This document shows positions 46,681 through 58,512 of a stretch of 64,000 nt of DNA, piece by piece; the stretch's first letter is position 1, and each line of letters starts with the position of its first letter. Under the pieces are notes generated by a model. That model was given only the letters and a program-made list of their open reading frames with translations, was not told the origin of the DNA and did not search any database. Origin of the DNA: Inia geoffrensis (lineage: Eukaryota; Chordata; Mammalia; Artiodactyla; Iniidae). The stretch lies in assembly GCA_036417435.1 (NCBI GenBank), contig CM070904.1, positions 42,566,408 through 42,630,407 of the forward strand. Direction: 5' to 3'. Position numbers and translations under genes: made by a program.

Positions 46681-48830
46681 ACTAATGTTTGTTTAATCTT
46701 GCTGGCCTCAGTTTTCTCATCCGTAATGCAGGAATGAAATGGCTATACTGATCTCAGAGGACTGTTGTAAGGTCTGCTGTGAAGCTTTTAGCACGGTGTC
46801 TGAGAGTGAGCGCTCATTAAACCTTAGCTCAGTGTCATCATTTATATCCTCCACAGGTCAGCATTGCAACAAGGCATCCTCTTGCCCAGTAAGGCCAGTT
46901 CTGGGTTGCCTCCCCATCATGGTCCAATCCTTGCACAAGAATGATAGCAGAAACAACAAACAGGTGGGCCAAAATTATGGTACCAGCTAGAAGGATTTAT
47001 TACTGAACTGGATAGAAATGGGCCAGAAATGGAAAATGAGATTTGAGATTCACATAAATACATGCGCACACAATAACATACTGTTGGCAATGTATTTATT
47101 GTGAGTGGAAGAAATTGCCATGTTGAAACAGCAGAAATAGGAACTTCCACTTACTATTGGATTTGCTTTTAGAAATCAAAGATGGCATGGTACTACAAAC
47201 TAAAAAGAAGAATCAATATACAAAACAGAGCACCTGTTGTTAGACTAAGAATGGCGTTTTTTAAGAAAAGAAAACTGTGCATTGTGGTCAGCAAGCTTAA
47301 GGACTACTCTGTGATTACATAATAAAATGGAACAAAAGAAAAATAGTTTTGCATTCTTGCTTCTACATCTACTTCTCTTACCAAAAGGCCACATTTCTTA
47401 TGACCTAGTTCGTTTAGTCCTAAATTTTCAGGCTTGATTAGTAAAGTTACTATTAATGATAATAATACCTTATATATTTATTTTTTTCCCCATCTTAAAA
47501 AAAAAAGTTTTATTTTGAAGTAATTCTAAACTTAATGTGCTTAATTCTAAACTTACTGTGCTTAATGTGCTTAACTTAATCACATATATGTGATTTCCAT
47601 ATATGCCTCATATATTTCTTTATGTTTATCAAATTATGTTCATACACTTTACCCTATATTATCAATATGTGCTTAAATTTTCTAATGATGGATTTTGATT
47701 ATGTAAGATATTCAAAGAATAAACTCTTTATTAAAGAAAAAAACAAAAATTTAACACAAGTTCAAGAATTAGAGGTTTCCATACACATTATCTTTTATCT
47801 GCCTCTTTAACCCAAGCAGAATTCTCAGTTTAAAAAATAAAACAGCAAAAACATTCAAGGGTTTGAGGATGGTTGCTTGAACTACAGAGAAAAGAAAAAA
47901 AAAAAAAAGAGCGATGATTTTAAATCACAAATAGTTAAGAGTACAGTTTATAATGTCAGGATAAAATAATAAATTCACTGACATGAAATATTTCTTTTAT
48001 GAAAACACCACAGTCTAAGTTTTGTTCCTCATAAGGGATGAATTTAAATGAGCAAACATTCCTCTACCAACTTAATTTAAGACCAGTGCAAGCGTTTCCT
48101 GGTATCTAAAGCAAACCAAGAGCAGGGAGTGTGTTGCTTACATAAAGGACTTGTTTTGTTTTTCATTTCAAAAATGCTTAGAAGTCAGACTGCAGCCAGG
48201 AACCCAGGGCACTGGTGCTCGTATTACCCGTGGATCTCAGGGAAGACAAGGAAATAGCATACCGGCCGTTTCACTGATTAGGGGGCATTTCAGTTTAAAC
48301 ATTCTTTCCTCCTGGCCCTAAACAGAAAACACACAAGGGTGTGTACACACACAATGATATTTAGTGACACGAGGCTCCTACAGAAGGAAAATAATAATGC
48401 AATCTTCTGTTGCCTCCAAAATACAGGAGGCAATTTTATTTTATTTTATTCTTATTTTATTTTATTTTTTTTCCATGGTAAAGACCGAAAAGATGTTTCT
48501 TTTTGTAGTTCACCGTTTACTATGTTCAAAAGAAGCATTTTATGAATGTGAAAGTCCTTGTGTGTTCTCCTTTTAGTGTCTCTCAAAACCACCAAAACTT
48601 GGAATATATGCAAATAATTTAATTCTAAACGGTAATATACAGTCCAAATATAGCTGACAATACAAGCAAGTGAAGGATTAAATAATTCATCACTTTTTGG
48701 ATATAAAATAAAAGAAACTCATGAAATAAGAAAAAGTTCTATCTAGAGTATCTAGATATTACAAATATCATGATCTAGCCCAGCAAGTAGAGCTGTAAAT
48801 GTGTAAGAGCAGCACGAAGCCTCATTCATC
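46681..48830. other. Mostly single-copy AT-rich DNA
   Basis: A MIR-like scrap may lie at about 46690-46830 ('cctcagttttctcatccgta'). A small tandem duplication TAATTCTAAACTTAMTGTGC lies at 47521-47561. No gene is recognised. Confidence 0.4.
48434..48471. repeat. (TTTTA)n pentanucleotide repeat
   Basis: About seven TTTTA/TTTAT units with one C interruption. Confidence 0.9.
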
Positions 48831-48965
48831 TGTCTAGTCACTCATTCGTTCATTCAGCAAACATGTATTGAGTGCTACTGTAAGGCCATAAACTCTGCTT
48901 AGATATTAGGGACACAAAGGCGAATAAGACACAGTCCTTGCCTATGAAGGCCTTATAGACAAGTG
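48831..48965 (-). mobile_element. L2 LINE 3' end, antisense
   Basis: 'cgttcattcagcaaacatgt', 'attgagtgctactgtaaggc' and 'gcgaataagacacagtcctt' follow the antisense L2 order. Confidence 0.8.
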
Positions 48966-51389
48966 GATGACGACAAATCTACTGGATAATAACATGACTT
49001 CAAAAATCAAATTAACAGGAAAAGGAGATGTATGCACAGCCCCCGAAACTTTAAGACAATTAAAAAAAACCCTAAATATTACAAGCTTTTTCACACTGGC
49101 ATAGGACAGCTCTTTCCGTTGAAGGACCTGACAAGACTGATTGAATGAAAACATTCTGTGGTCAGACAAATGCACCCCTGAACATGATAAAAATAACTGG
49201 AAAGAAAAAACATTTCTAGGTTGTTAAAAAAAACCAACCAAGAGTTAGTCAATGGCACTGAGTTAAATTAGAGTTGATTTTATTAAACATTTTCTAACAA
49301 ATGCTTTGTTACTTGAAAAAAAATATAAAATAAACCCCACGGGAGGCACTAGGGTTTAGCTCTTAGAACTATGGTCAGTTTGGGAACATATTTATTTGGT
49401 GAACGGTGTATGCCATAACCTTAGAGTAATAACATAAAGCTTTCTATTCTAGGAAATATACTTCAAATTCTACGGCCCTAACCCTCTTGCTAGATAAGGC
49501 AAGAAGACCTCTTTAAATACTTCTCTCTGCTAAATCTAAACCCTGCCATTGGCTATTCACAGATTATTTTCCTAATTTTACCCTTTAGTTCAGAGTTGAT
49601 TTCCTGCAGATAAATTAAAAGTATAATTAAAATTACCATACATTTTGCTTTTTTACAAAGGCAGGCCTATGACTTTACTAGGGTCTTTCAATACTGCATT
49701 TCAATATTATTCCTAGCTTTAAAAATTTATTCTTAATAAATGGCAAATTTATGTCTCTCAATCCAATATTTTTTTGTGTGGAAGAAGCAAGTTTATTCCC
49801 ATTATAGTCTTTCTCATCTTATGGAAAAATATTCCAAGAAAAATGTAAGTCTATTTACATCTTTCAAGGGCACAATCTCCAGTTTTATTAAACTACTCTT
49901 TCAAAAGCTGCCTTGTAGTAGCCCCACCATCATCAAGGGGAGGCAAAAAGGATTCTTGCTGAACCAGACAATATTAAATGATGTCATACCAGACCAAGCC
50001 TTAGCATCCTTCCTTTGAAATTTATATCTACTATTTCAATGCTGTTGTTATTCAATCTACTAATACCTACAATAGGAAGTAATGGGCATCACTGCATTTC
50101 TGTACCCTCCTCCTGGATACAGATTCTCTTTCCCCAGCTATTCCCACTTCTGGTTTCTTCATTTCACTCTGGTCTCAGCTCACATGTCATGTCAGACAGG
50201 CCTATGTATCCATATATCTATATACTGCTCTTGGTTATCTAATATATTCTCAAAGTGAAATAGAATTTGGAATATATTAAAATACACACGGATCGCATTA
50301 GAATATCATCTCAAATAGCTATGTGCATCGAATTACCATTTACTATTATGGCTTTGATCTTTTAGTCAGGTTTTATGAGAAACAAACGTATACATTTTAT
50401 TTCCATATTGGCTGTGAAGCTATTGTGAACAATTCTTTTATTTTACCCCCTTGAAGTACGCTAAATAATAAATTCTTTCAGAATCGGGAACAGGGGAAAG
50501 TTTTGTTTTGCCTGTCTGAGAAACTGGTATTTTCCCTCTTCAAAGGAGACATAATTTGATCACATTCCTTGTTTTTCTTGGCCACCGGGTAAAACAGTGG
50601 CAGCTTTCATGATGAATTTTAACAACCGTATTACATTTTACAGTTAAAGTATTTGTTTATCCTCTCGTAATTCTGTTTAGATGTTTTCAAATTAATTTTA
50701 CTCTATTTTTCTTCCAGGGTATCTTCAATTCTTATTTGAAAGGCTGTGAGGAATACTTAATTTAAATTGTAATACTAAATATTACATTTAATACTCAACA
50801 TTAAATACCTGATACTAAACTGATTACCAGACATCATTGAAATTGTGGGGAGATAACTTTAGCAATATTTGAGATGCCTAAATTACTTTGATTTTGGTCT
50901 CAAAGATACATTAAACTATGAAATGGAGCCCTGAAGGGATTAAAAAATAAATTTTGAGAATAGAGTAATAAAGAATGATTTAATTCTAGCTAACAACATG
51001 GTTTAAAAGGCCTCCTGAATCTAACGATGTGAAAAGGAAATGTAAAGAGAAAAAGTCCACATATGATTTCTTTTCCACTCCAATCTTATTAATGAGCTAT
51101 AGAATTCTGATAAAGCCTTTATTTTCTTTCAGCATTAGTCTCCTTATTCACAGATCTGAAGAAAAACACTGTCTCTGTGGGGTTATGTTCGGGACCGGAT
51201 GATATAATAAAAGGAAAGCATCAGGTGGAATTCCCGGTCCTGAATTAATGGCAGAGGTTTCAGGAGAAGGCCTCTTATTTGATGAGTTTAGACCTGGCAC
51301 TCAGCCAGTTCAAGAGACATCTATCTCTATCTGAGATGTGTACATACATCATGCATACCTTAAACATTTTTGTTAAAGTAAACTTTTTA
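48966..51389. other. Repeat-poor AT-rich DNA
   Basis: No interspersed repeat or gene is recognised over 2.4 kb. The 50400-50720 part has the even, motif-dense look of a conserved noncoding block. Frames at 49740-50018 and 50015-50242 are AT-rich chance frames. Confidence 0.35.
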
Positions 51390-51801
51390 AGCAACATGGA
51401 TGGACCTAGAGATTATCATACTAAGTCAGAAAGAGAAAGACACATATATAACTCATATGTGGAATTTAACTAAAAAATTATATAAATGAACTTATTTACA
51501 AAACAGAAACAGACTTACAGATTTCGAATAAAAACTTGTGGTTACCAAAGGGGAAATGTGGCAGGGGAGGGATAAATTGGGAGCTTGGGATTAACATACA
51601 CACACTACTATACATAAAACAGATAACCAAACAAGGACCTACTGGATAGCACAGGGAACTCTACTCAGTACTCTGTAATAACCTAAACGGGAAAAGAATT
51701 TGAAAAAATAGATACATGTATCTGTATAACTGAATCACTACACTGTACACCTGAAACTAACACATTATAAATTAACTATACCCCAATAAAATTTTAAAAA
51801 A
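51390..51801 (+). mobile_element. L1 3' end with TSD
   Basis: The sense end of ORF2 and the 3' UTR ('gcaacatggatggacctaga', 'agcttgggattaacatacac', CCAATAAAATTTT tail). It is flanked by TAAACTTTTTA at about 51379 and again at about 51802. It has the same 3' UTR lineage as 20206-21222. Confidence 0.94.
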
Positions 51802-54605
51802 TAAACTTTTTATTTTAGAACATTTTTAAGTTTATAGAAAATTGTGACAATGCCTGATTTCCCCATTATTAACACCTTATATCAGTATGGTATACTTGTT
51901 TACTGTGATTAATAAACCAATATTGATACATTATTATTAACTAAAGCCCCACGCTTTGTTCAGATCCCCTTAGTTTTTCCCCAATGTCCTTTCCTGTTCC
52001 AGGATCCCATCCAGGATACACAGTCCATTTAGTTCTCGTTTCTCCTTAGGCGCCTCTTGTCTGTGACAGTTTCTCACACTTGCTTTGTTTCTGAGGACCT
52101 TAGCAGTTTTGAGGGGTCCTGGTCAGGTATTTTGAGAAATGTCCCTCCCCTGGGATTTGTCTGATGCTTTTCTCATGATTAGACTGTTTTTAGGAGGAAG
52201 ACCACAGAGTTAAATTGCCTTTTTGATTCCATTATATCAAGGAAATAGACAATCAATATGACATCACTGTTAATTTTAACTTTGGTCACCTGGATGACCA
52301 AAGTTTGCCAGCTTTCCCCACCACATATGCATTTTTTCCCCTTTCCATACAGTTTGGAAGGAAGTCACTATGGGCAGCCTGAGCTTAACAAGTGGAGTTA
52401 TGGTCCATATCCTTGAAGGTGGAGCATCTTGCTAAATCATTTGGAATTCTCCTGCCTGGGAGATTTGTTTATTCTCCCCCACTTGTTTATTCAGTAACTT
52501 GTATCAGTAAGGACTCAGAGTTATTTATTTTAAACTTTGGGTTATGACTAATACTAATTGACTTTGCTGCCCACATCATCCAGCTTTGACCACTGGAAGC
52601 TCTTTCAGTTCAGTAAAATTCTATATAATTTTTAAAAATTTACACACATGAAGATTCACTCTGTGCTACAAAATGGTATGTGCTTTAACAAACGCATAAT
52701 GTCATGTATCTACCATTATAGTAGCCTATAGAATAGTTTCACTGTCCTAAAAGCTCTCCTGTGCTTTACCATTGAAACCCTCCCCTGCCCCCTGAACCCT
52801 TGGCAATCACTGATCTTTTGACCATCTCTATAATTTTGCCTTTTCCAAACTGTCATATAATTGGAAGCATAAAGTATATAGCCATTCAGTCTGGTTTCTT
52901 TCACTTACCAGTATACATTTCAGAATCATCCGTATATTTTCAAAGGTTGATAACTCAAATTTTTTATCATTGAATAATATTCTATTATGGGGTGTGCCAC
53001 AGTTTATCTGTTTACTTACTGAAGGACATCTTGAGAGCTTCCAGTTTTTGGTGATTCTGAACTAAGATGCTATAGACATTTTCATGCAGGTTTTGGTGTG
53101 CAAATACGTTTTGAAATCTGTTGAGTAAATACCTAGGAGCTCAGATGCTGAATCATATGATAAAACTATGTTTAGCTTTGTAAGAAACTGCCAAACTGTC
53201 TTCCAAATTGTCTGTACCATTTTACATTCCCATCAGCAACAAATGAGAGCTCTTATTGCTCCACAACATCCCTGCCAGCAACTGGTATTGAAAGTTACTT
53301 GGATTGTAGGCATTCTAATAGATGCGTAGTGATATTTCATAATTGCTTTAATTTGCAATTCCCTAATGACAAATGATGTTGAGCATCTTTTCACATCTTT
53401 ATTTGCCATTTGTATGTCTTCTGTGATGAGGTTCAGATCTTTTGCCCATTTTAAAATGTTTTATTGTTGAGTTATAAAAGTTCCTTGTATATTTTGGACA
53501 CAAGTTCCTTATCAGATATGTATTCAGCAAATATTTTCTTTCAGTTTATGGCTTGTCTTTTCATTTTCTTATTAGTCCTTTCACCACGAAGTTTTTTTTT
53601 TCTTTCACAGACTGCTTTTGGTTTTTTATTTAAAAACTCATCAACAAACCCAAGGTCACCTAGATTTTCTCCTATATTTTTGTTTAGAAGTTTCATAGTT
53701 GTGTATTCTACATTTAGGTTTATGGTCAATTTTGAGTTAGTTTTTGTGAAAGCTGTAAGGTCTGTGTCTAGGTACAGTTTTTGCATATGGATGTCCAATT
53801 GTTCCAGCACCGTTTGTTGAAAAGACTGTCCTTTCTCTGTTGAACTGCTTTTGCTCCTTTGTCAAAGATCAGCAGACTATACTTGTGTAAATCTATGTCT
53901 GAGCTCCCTATCCTGTTGCATTGATCTGTGTGTCTATGTTACCAACTCTACACTGTATTGATTACTATAGCCTAGTAGTAAGTCTTAAAATTGAATAGTG
54001 TTACTCCTCAAACATTGTTCTTCTCCTTCAGTACTATGTTGGTTATTCAAGGTCTTTGCCTTTCCATGTAAATTTTAGAACCAGTTTGTCGATAACTACA
54101 AAATGGCTTGCTGAGGTTTTTAACTGGTATTGCATTGATAACTGTAGATCAAGTTAGAAATAGCATCTTAACGATACTGAGACTTCCAATCTATGAACAT
54201 AGCGAGCATACCTCTCCATTTACTTAGATCTTCTTTGTTTTCTTTCATCACTTTTGTACTTTTTTACATATAGATCCTGACATAGTTTGTTAGATTTATA
54301 CTTAAGTACTTCATTATTTTTGGTGCTGCTATAAATGGTATTTTTTTTTAAATGTCAAAGTCCAATTGTTCTTTGCCGGTATACGGGAAAGAAACTGACT
54401 TTTGCATATTAACCTTGTATCCTGAGACCTTGCTATACTCACTTATTAGTTCCAGAACTTTTTGTTGTTATTGCTGTTGATTCTTTGGGATATTCTAGTT
54501 ATACAATCATGTCATCCATGAATAAAGAGTTTTATTCATTCCTTTCTAATATGAACAGGATTTACTTATTTTCCTTGTCTCAATGCATTAGTTAAGACTC
54601 CTAAT
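51802..54605 (-). mobile_element. L1M LINE, antisense, about 2.8 kb
   Basis: The 3' UTR reads first ('gatttccccattattaacac', 'cctgggatttgtctgatgct'), followed by ORF2 text. The minus frame at 53541-53810 contains a stretch resembling the NIGENLGDLGF region of L1 ORF2. It is 5'-truncated near 54605 with many stops, so it is dead. It is the largest single repeat in the window. Confidence 0.9.
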
Positions 54606-55544
54606 ATAAACATTTAAAATTTTGATCAAAACATATAAATATGCCAATCTTTCATTGTAAGGCCAAGACCTTTCCCTGAGAATGGGCCCAGTGATGGGAG
54701 TTAGGCATCATATTTCTTATAAAAACCACAGCTTTTCTAAGGTTTCCAGTGCCAGATTTTTAAGTACCACCGCCCCCCAACCCCGCCCCACAATGAACAT
54801 ACTTGCAAAGTAATCTGGGTACAGAATCTGCCTAGAGTTTTAGGAAATTTTTTGCTTTTTTCCCAGTTGCCTTGCCCATCCTAATTTTCCGGTGATTAAA
54901 AAAAAAATTAGCTTTTATTTAACCTTTCAAAGGCATTTAACTAAATACTATTTAGAAATAAAAACGTCTTTCAGTTTTTATCAGTTTACAATAATAATTA
55001 ATCACAGAATCACGATAACAGAGGTGGCATGAATAAGCTGGGCGCTGACTTGATAACAGCAACTCTATCGTACTGAGAAAGTTCTCAGAAAGGTATCTAG
55101 TGACCTCAAACTCTCAGTGCCGCATAGGAGCTTGACAAGAGAGAACTGAAGCCACTAGTGAGACTGGCAAACCAGTTAAATGGGTTAAAAGGTAATTTAC
55201 TGTATTAAATTATAGCCTTGCTTTTGGATCAATGAACAAATGAGGCAGCACTCGGCGGGTCTGTGACCCACTCATTTTAATAACTAAACTCTCACACTAG
55301 GCAAAGTGATGTAACACGTAGTCTTCTTTTTTTATTTTGTGAAAGTGTGACTGTCTATAAGGAGTATGACTGCAACAGAAAAGAATGAACATGGGTTTAA
55401 ATCCTCCACAAAACAAAGCTCCCTGGGAAAGGGAACTAGCAGTTTACAAGAATTATGCTGAGCACTTTTACATAGAGATTCCCATTAATTTGAGCAATTC
55501 ATAAAGTTCCTGGGGGCAAGATATATGCTTTAAACTTCCTCGTA
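54606..55544. other. Single-copy DNA
   Basis: A C-rich patch lies at about 54765-54792. No gene or repeat is recognised. Confidence 0.4.
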
Positions 55545-56366
55545 TTCCTCACTGTGTTGGCCGTGTAATGGGCCAATTTGGCTAGGCTGGACTGCATGTC
55601 TCAGGATTTTCTTTAAGCTGATGGGGTGGCCCACAAGAGAGATTCTTGTGAGATCTGGAAGGCAGAGGGAAGGAAAGGGCCATCTGGTGGGTCACACGTG
55701 TTGTTGATCTGTTGCATTGAGACGAAGCAGCAGGTGGGTCTTTGATCAGGCCACCTTCCCTTGGATTCTCCCCACCTCCTCTACTCCTGGGCCGGGTATG
55801 TGCGTTTAGCTCGTGCTGAAGAGCCCTGGCTTCTGTAGGAAAGCCTTGTAACCAAGGTCCGAGTTAATGAGACCTGACATAGGTTGTGGTCTATCCTTGT
55901 GGGGTTGCAGCTCATCCTTGTTGGTTCTAGCCAGCTTGTCATCTCCCCTTCTTGACTGCCTGTGTGCCTGGCCTTCAAGTTCTAGCATCAAATGCAGAGA
56001 CAACAGCCTTACAGAGACAGCTTAACCAGCCCCCAGATTGCATTAGGTCAGTCCCTATAATAGATCCAATTATGTGCATACACACACAAATCTCTCTCTC
56101 ATATATATATATATTTATATGTAATCTATATGTGTATATATATATATGTATATGTACAACACACACATATATAGATGGATATATGTGTGTATATGTATAT
56201 ATATGCATGTATGTATCTATCTGTAATATGTATATACAGATGGATGGATATATATGTGTGTATGTGTGTGTATATATCTATGTAATGTCTATTTGTCTAT
56301 CTATCTATCATCTAATCTAATCCCTCATTGGTTCTGCTTGTCTAGTTGACCCCTAATACACACAAC
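55545..56366 (+). mobile_element. ERVL-type LTR with internal microsatellite
   Basis: 'aggccaccttcccttggatt', 'gcctggccttcaagttctag', 'cccagattgcattaggtcag' and 'cctcattggttctgcttgtc', followed by TAATACAC at the end, give an LTR-like order. A large TA/TG/ATCT microsatellite has expanded near its 3' end. The subfamily is uncertain. Confidence 0.55.
56084..56310. repeat. Composite TC/TA/TG/GATA-type microsatellite
   Basis: Interleaved (TC), (TA), (TATG/TGTA), (GGAT) and (ATCT) tracts over about 225 bp. Frames through it on both strands are spurious. Confidence 0.95.
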
Positions 56367-56561
56367 CATGAACTTTCTCCCAGAGTCATTTCTGAATGAC
56401 AGGAGTGATCGTCCAAAGCAGTACCGCTGTTACAATTTTGCCTTCAATAAGCTGTGTGATGAGAGAAGGGAGAGGCACAAGGATGAATCAGGGATGAGTC
56501 TGTTTGACTCTCAGATAGACTCAAGGTTTTAGGAAAATTTCTATTTCCTAAATCCACAGAC

Positions 56562-56765
56562 TTTTTTTTTTTGTGCGGTACGCGGGCCTCTCACTGCTGT
56601 GGTCTCTCCCATTGCGGAGCACAGGCTCCGGACTCGCAGGCCCAGCGGCCATGGCTCACGGACCCAGCTGCTCCGCGGCACGTGGGATCCTCCCGGACCG
56701 GGGCACGAACCCGCGTACCCTGCATCGGCAGGTGGACTCTCAACCACTGCGCCACCAGGGAAGCC
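56562..56765 (-). mobile_element. CHR-2-type SINE, antisense
   Basis: A full-length antisense copy with poly-T at 56562-56572. No clear target duplication was found. It is 55 bp upstream of another copy in the same orientation. Confidence 0.96.
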
Positions 56766-56820
56766 CTATTTCTTCCTTTTTAAAACAAACATATCCCATT
56801 CATACTGGTTCACAGCAATT

Positions 56821-57035
56821 TTTTTCTTTTTTTTTTTTTTTTTGCGGTACGTGGGCCTCTCACTGTTGTGGCCTCTCCCGCTGCGGAGCACAGCCTCCGG
56901 ACGCGCAGGCTCAGCGGCCATGGCTCACGGGCCCAGCCGCTCGGCGGCATGCGGGATCCTCCCAGACCGGGGAACGAACCCGTGTCCCTTGCATCGGCAG
57001 GCGGACTCCCAACCACTGCGCCACCAGGGAAGCCC
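56821..57035 (-). mobile_element. CHR-2-type SINE, antisense
   Basis: A full-length copy with a T-rich leader. CACAGCAATTTTTTT on the left and CACAGCTATCTTTG on the right form an imperfect duplication, so this is an insertion separate from its neighbour. Confidence 0.96.
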
Positions 57036-57089
57036 CACAGCTATCTTTGATAATGGTTATTTTTTATTAAGGTCATGCATTCACAAAAT

Positions 57090-57565
57090 ATTTTAGTACC
57101 CTGTGTCTATTAGGACAGCATGTGGTTTCAACTAACAAAAACTTAATTACCACAGTGGCTTAAATAGGCAGAAACTCAAGAAACGAAGTCCTGAGACAGG
57201 CAGACTAGGGCTGGCACAGATGCTCAACAAGGCCATAAGAGACACAGGCTTTGTCATCATTCTTCTCTGCCATTCTCAAGATGTAGCCCTCAGCCCATGC
57301 TTGCTGCCTCATGTTCACAGAATGGCTGCTGCATCCCCTAGCTATAATTCTATAATCCAGGAGGAAGGTGGGAAAGGGGCAAAGTGCCAAAGGGCAAAAG
57401 GCATTCCAGCCAAATTTATCCTTATTCTAATCAAAAAAGGGAAAGATTTCCTGGCAGTAGCACTCAGTAAATTTGTACTCATATGCCGTTGGTCACACCT
57501 AGGTCTTATAAGCTACCTTGTGTTAGAATTTTATAAGGAACAAAGAGGTTGTAGACGATGGTTGT
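57090..57565 (-). mobile_element. Ancient interspersed repeat, family unresolved
   Basis: 'ccacagtggcttaaataggc', 'gacaggcagactagggctgg' and 'aaaggggcaaagtgccaaag' recur in a repeat common in mammalian genomes, but I cannot name the family. The frames at 57205-57390 (-) and 57220-57567 (+) lie within it. Strand is a guess. Confidence 0.4.
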
Positions 57566-58116
57566 GACAGCCAGCCAATAGTGTCTGTTGTAGATTCCTC
57601 TGCCACTCTTCTTCTATAGTGTTTAAATTAACAATCATTCTGAAAAAGCCTTCATGTTCATAACCTAAAACTTTTTTCCCCAAATTAAAAAGTTAAAACT
57701 CACCTACAATTTGTTCATTCTCAAAGACAATCGGGAAAATTAAGAAACCCAACCCTACATTGAACAAATACCTATATATCTTAGTGAGACAGCAGTAAAG
57801 TAAGTGGGCTACCTGCTCCCCAGCCACTAGGGGGCAATAATAAACTCATCTTCAAACCATTCTTTTTTCCTTGTTGCATGCTCTGAGTCTGTCCCCATAC
57901 TCAATATCTGTTTAAGTTTTAAGATCACTCAGCCTGACCCTCTGAAACAGCAAGAGCTGTCTGTTAGAAACATGCTTACCAACGGTGACATCCTGAGAAG
58001 TTACATGTAGAATATGGGGAACCACATCTCATTCACTGCATAAAGGGTCCCTGCTTTGGAGGAGAAATGCTGTCAAGATCCTTAGCTAATGGTCTGTCAT
58101 TAAAAGCCATAATGTC
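57566..58116. other. Single-copy DNA
   Basis: No repeat or gene is recognised. The right edge is the target duplication of the next SINE. Confidence 0.4.
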
Positions 58117-58236
58117 GGGACTTCCCTGGCGGTCCAGTGGTTAAGACTCTGCTCTTCCAGTGCTTCCACTGCACAGGGTGCGGGTTTGATCCCTGGTCGG
58201 GGAACTAGGATCTCACATGCGGCACAGCCAAAAAAC

Positions 58237-58266
<30 letters not shown>
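58117..58266 (+). mobile_element. CHR-1-type SINE with perfect 15-bp TSD
   Basis: It starts GGGACTTCCCTGGCGGTCCA, has the 'tggtcggggaactaggatct' segment and ends in more than 25 A. AAAAGCCATAATGTC is exact at 58102-58116 and 58267-58281. An extra CTTCCAGTG duplication lies inside the tRNA-like part. Confidence 0.97.
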
Positions 58267-58271
<5 letters not shown>

Positions 58272-58324
58272 CCATAATGTCCTTAAGAGGAATAGTTTCT
58301 AAAACAAAGTAGAACCAGCTCCCT

Positions 58325-58512
58325 TTAGGCTAGTGTTTCTCAAATTGCCTCTAAAATCTGCCTTGGAAGCCCTGCAAGATGCTGCTTAAAATGCAGGCTC
58401 CCGGCCCCAAACTTCAACACCTGGTATCTATCTCCTGAGCACCAGCCCGAGAATGTGCATCTTTAGCAATCTTCCCAGGTGGCTGCATACTCCAAGTTGA
58501 GAGCCACTTTCA
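58325..58512. mobile_element. MER20-like hAT-type DNA transposon
   Basis: It begins TAGGCTAGTGTTTCTCAAA and ends AGTTGAGAGCCACT. These are decayed inverted termini related to CAGTGGTTCTCAA. 'gaatgtgcatctttagcaat' and a CAGGTGGCTGCATACT body lie between them. Confidence 0.65.

Noticed and set aside
53541..53810. 89-codon minus frame with protein-like composition
   Set aside because: It resembles part of L1 ORF2 and lies within the antisense L1M.
56573..57096. Two overlapping 165-codon frames
   Set aside because: They run through two tandem CHR-2 SINEs in different registers; GC-rich SINE bodies are open in several frames.
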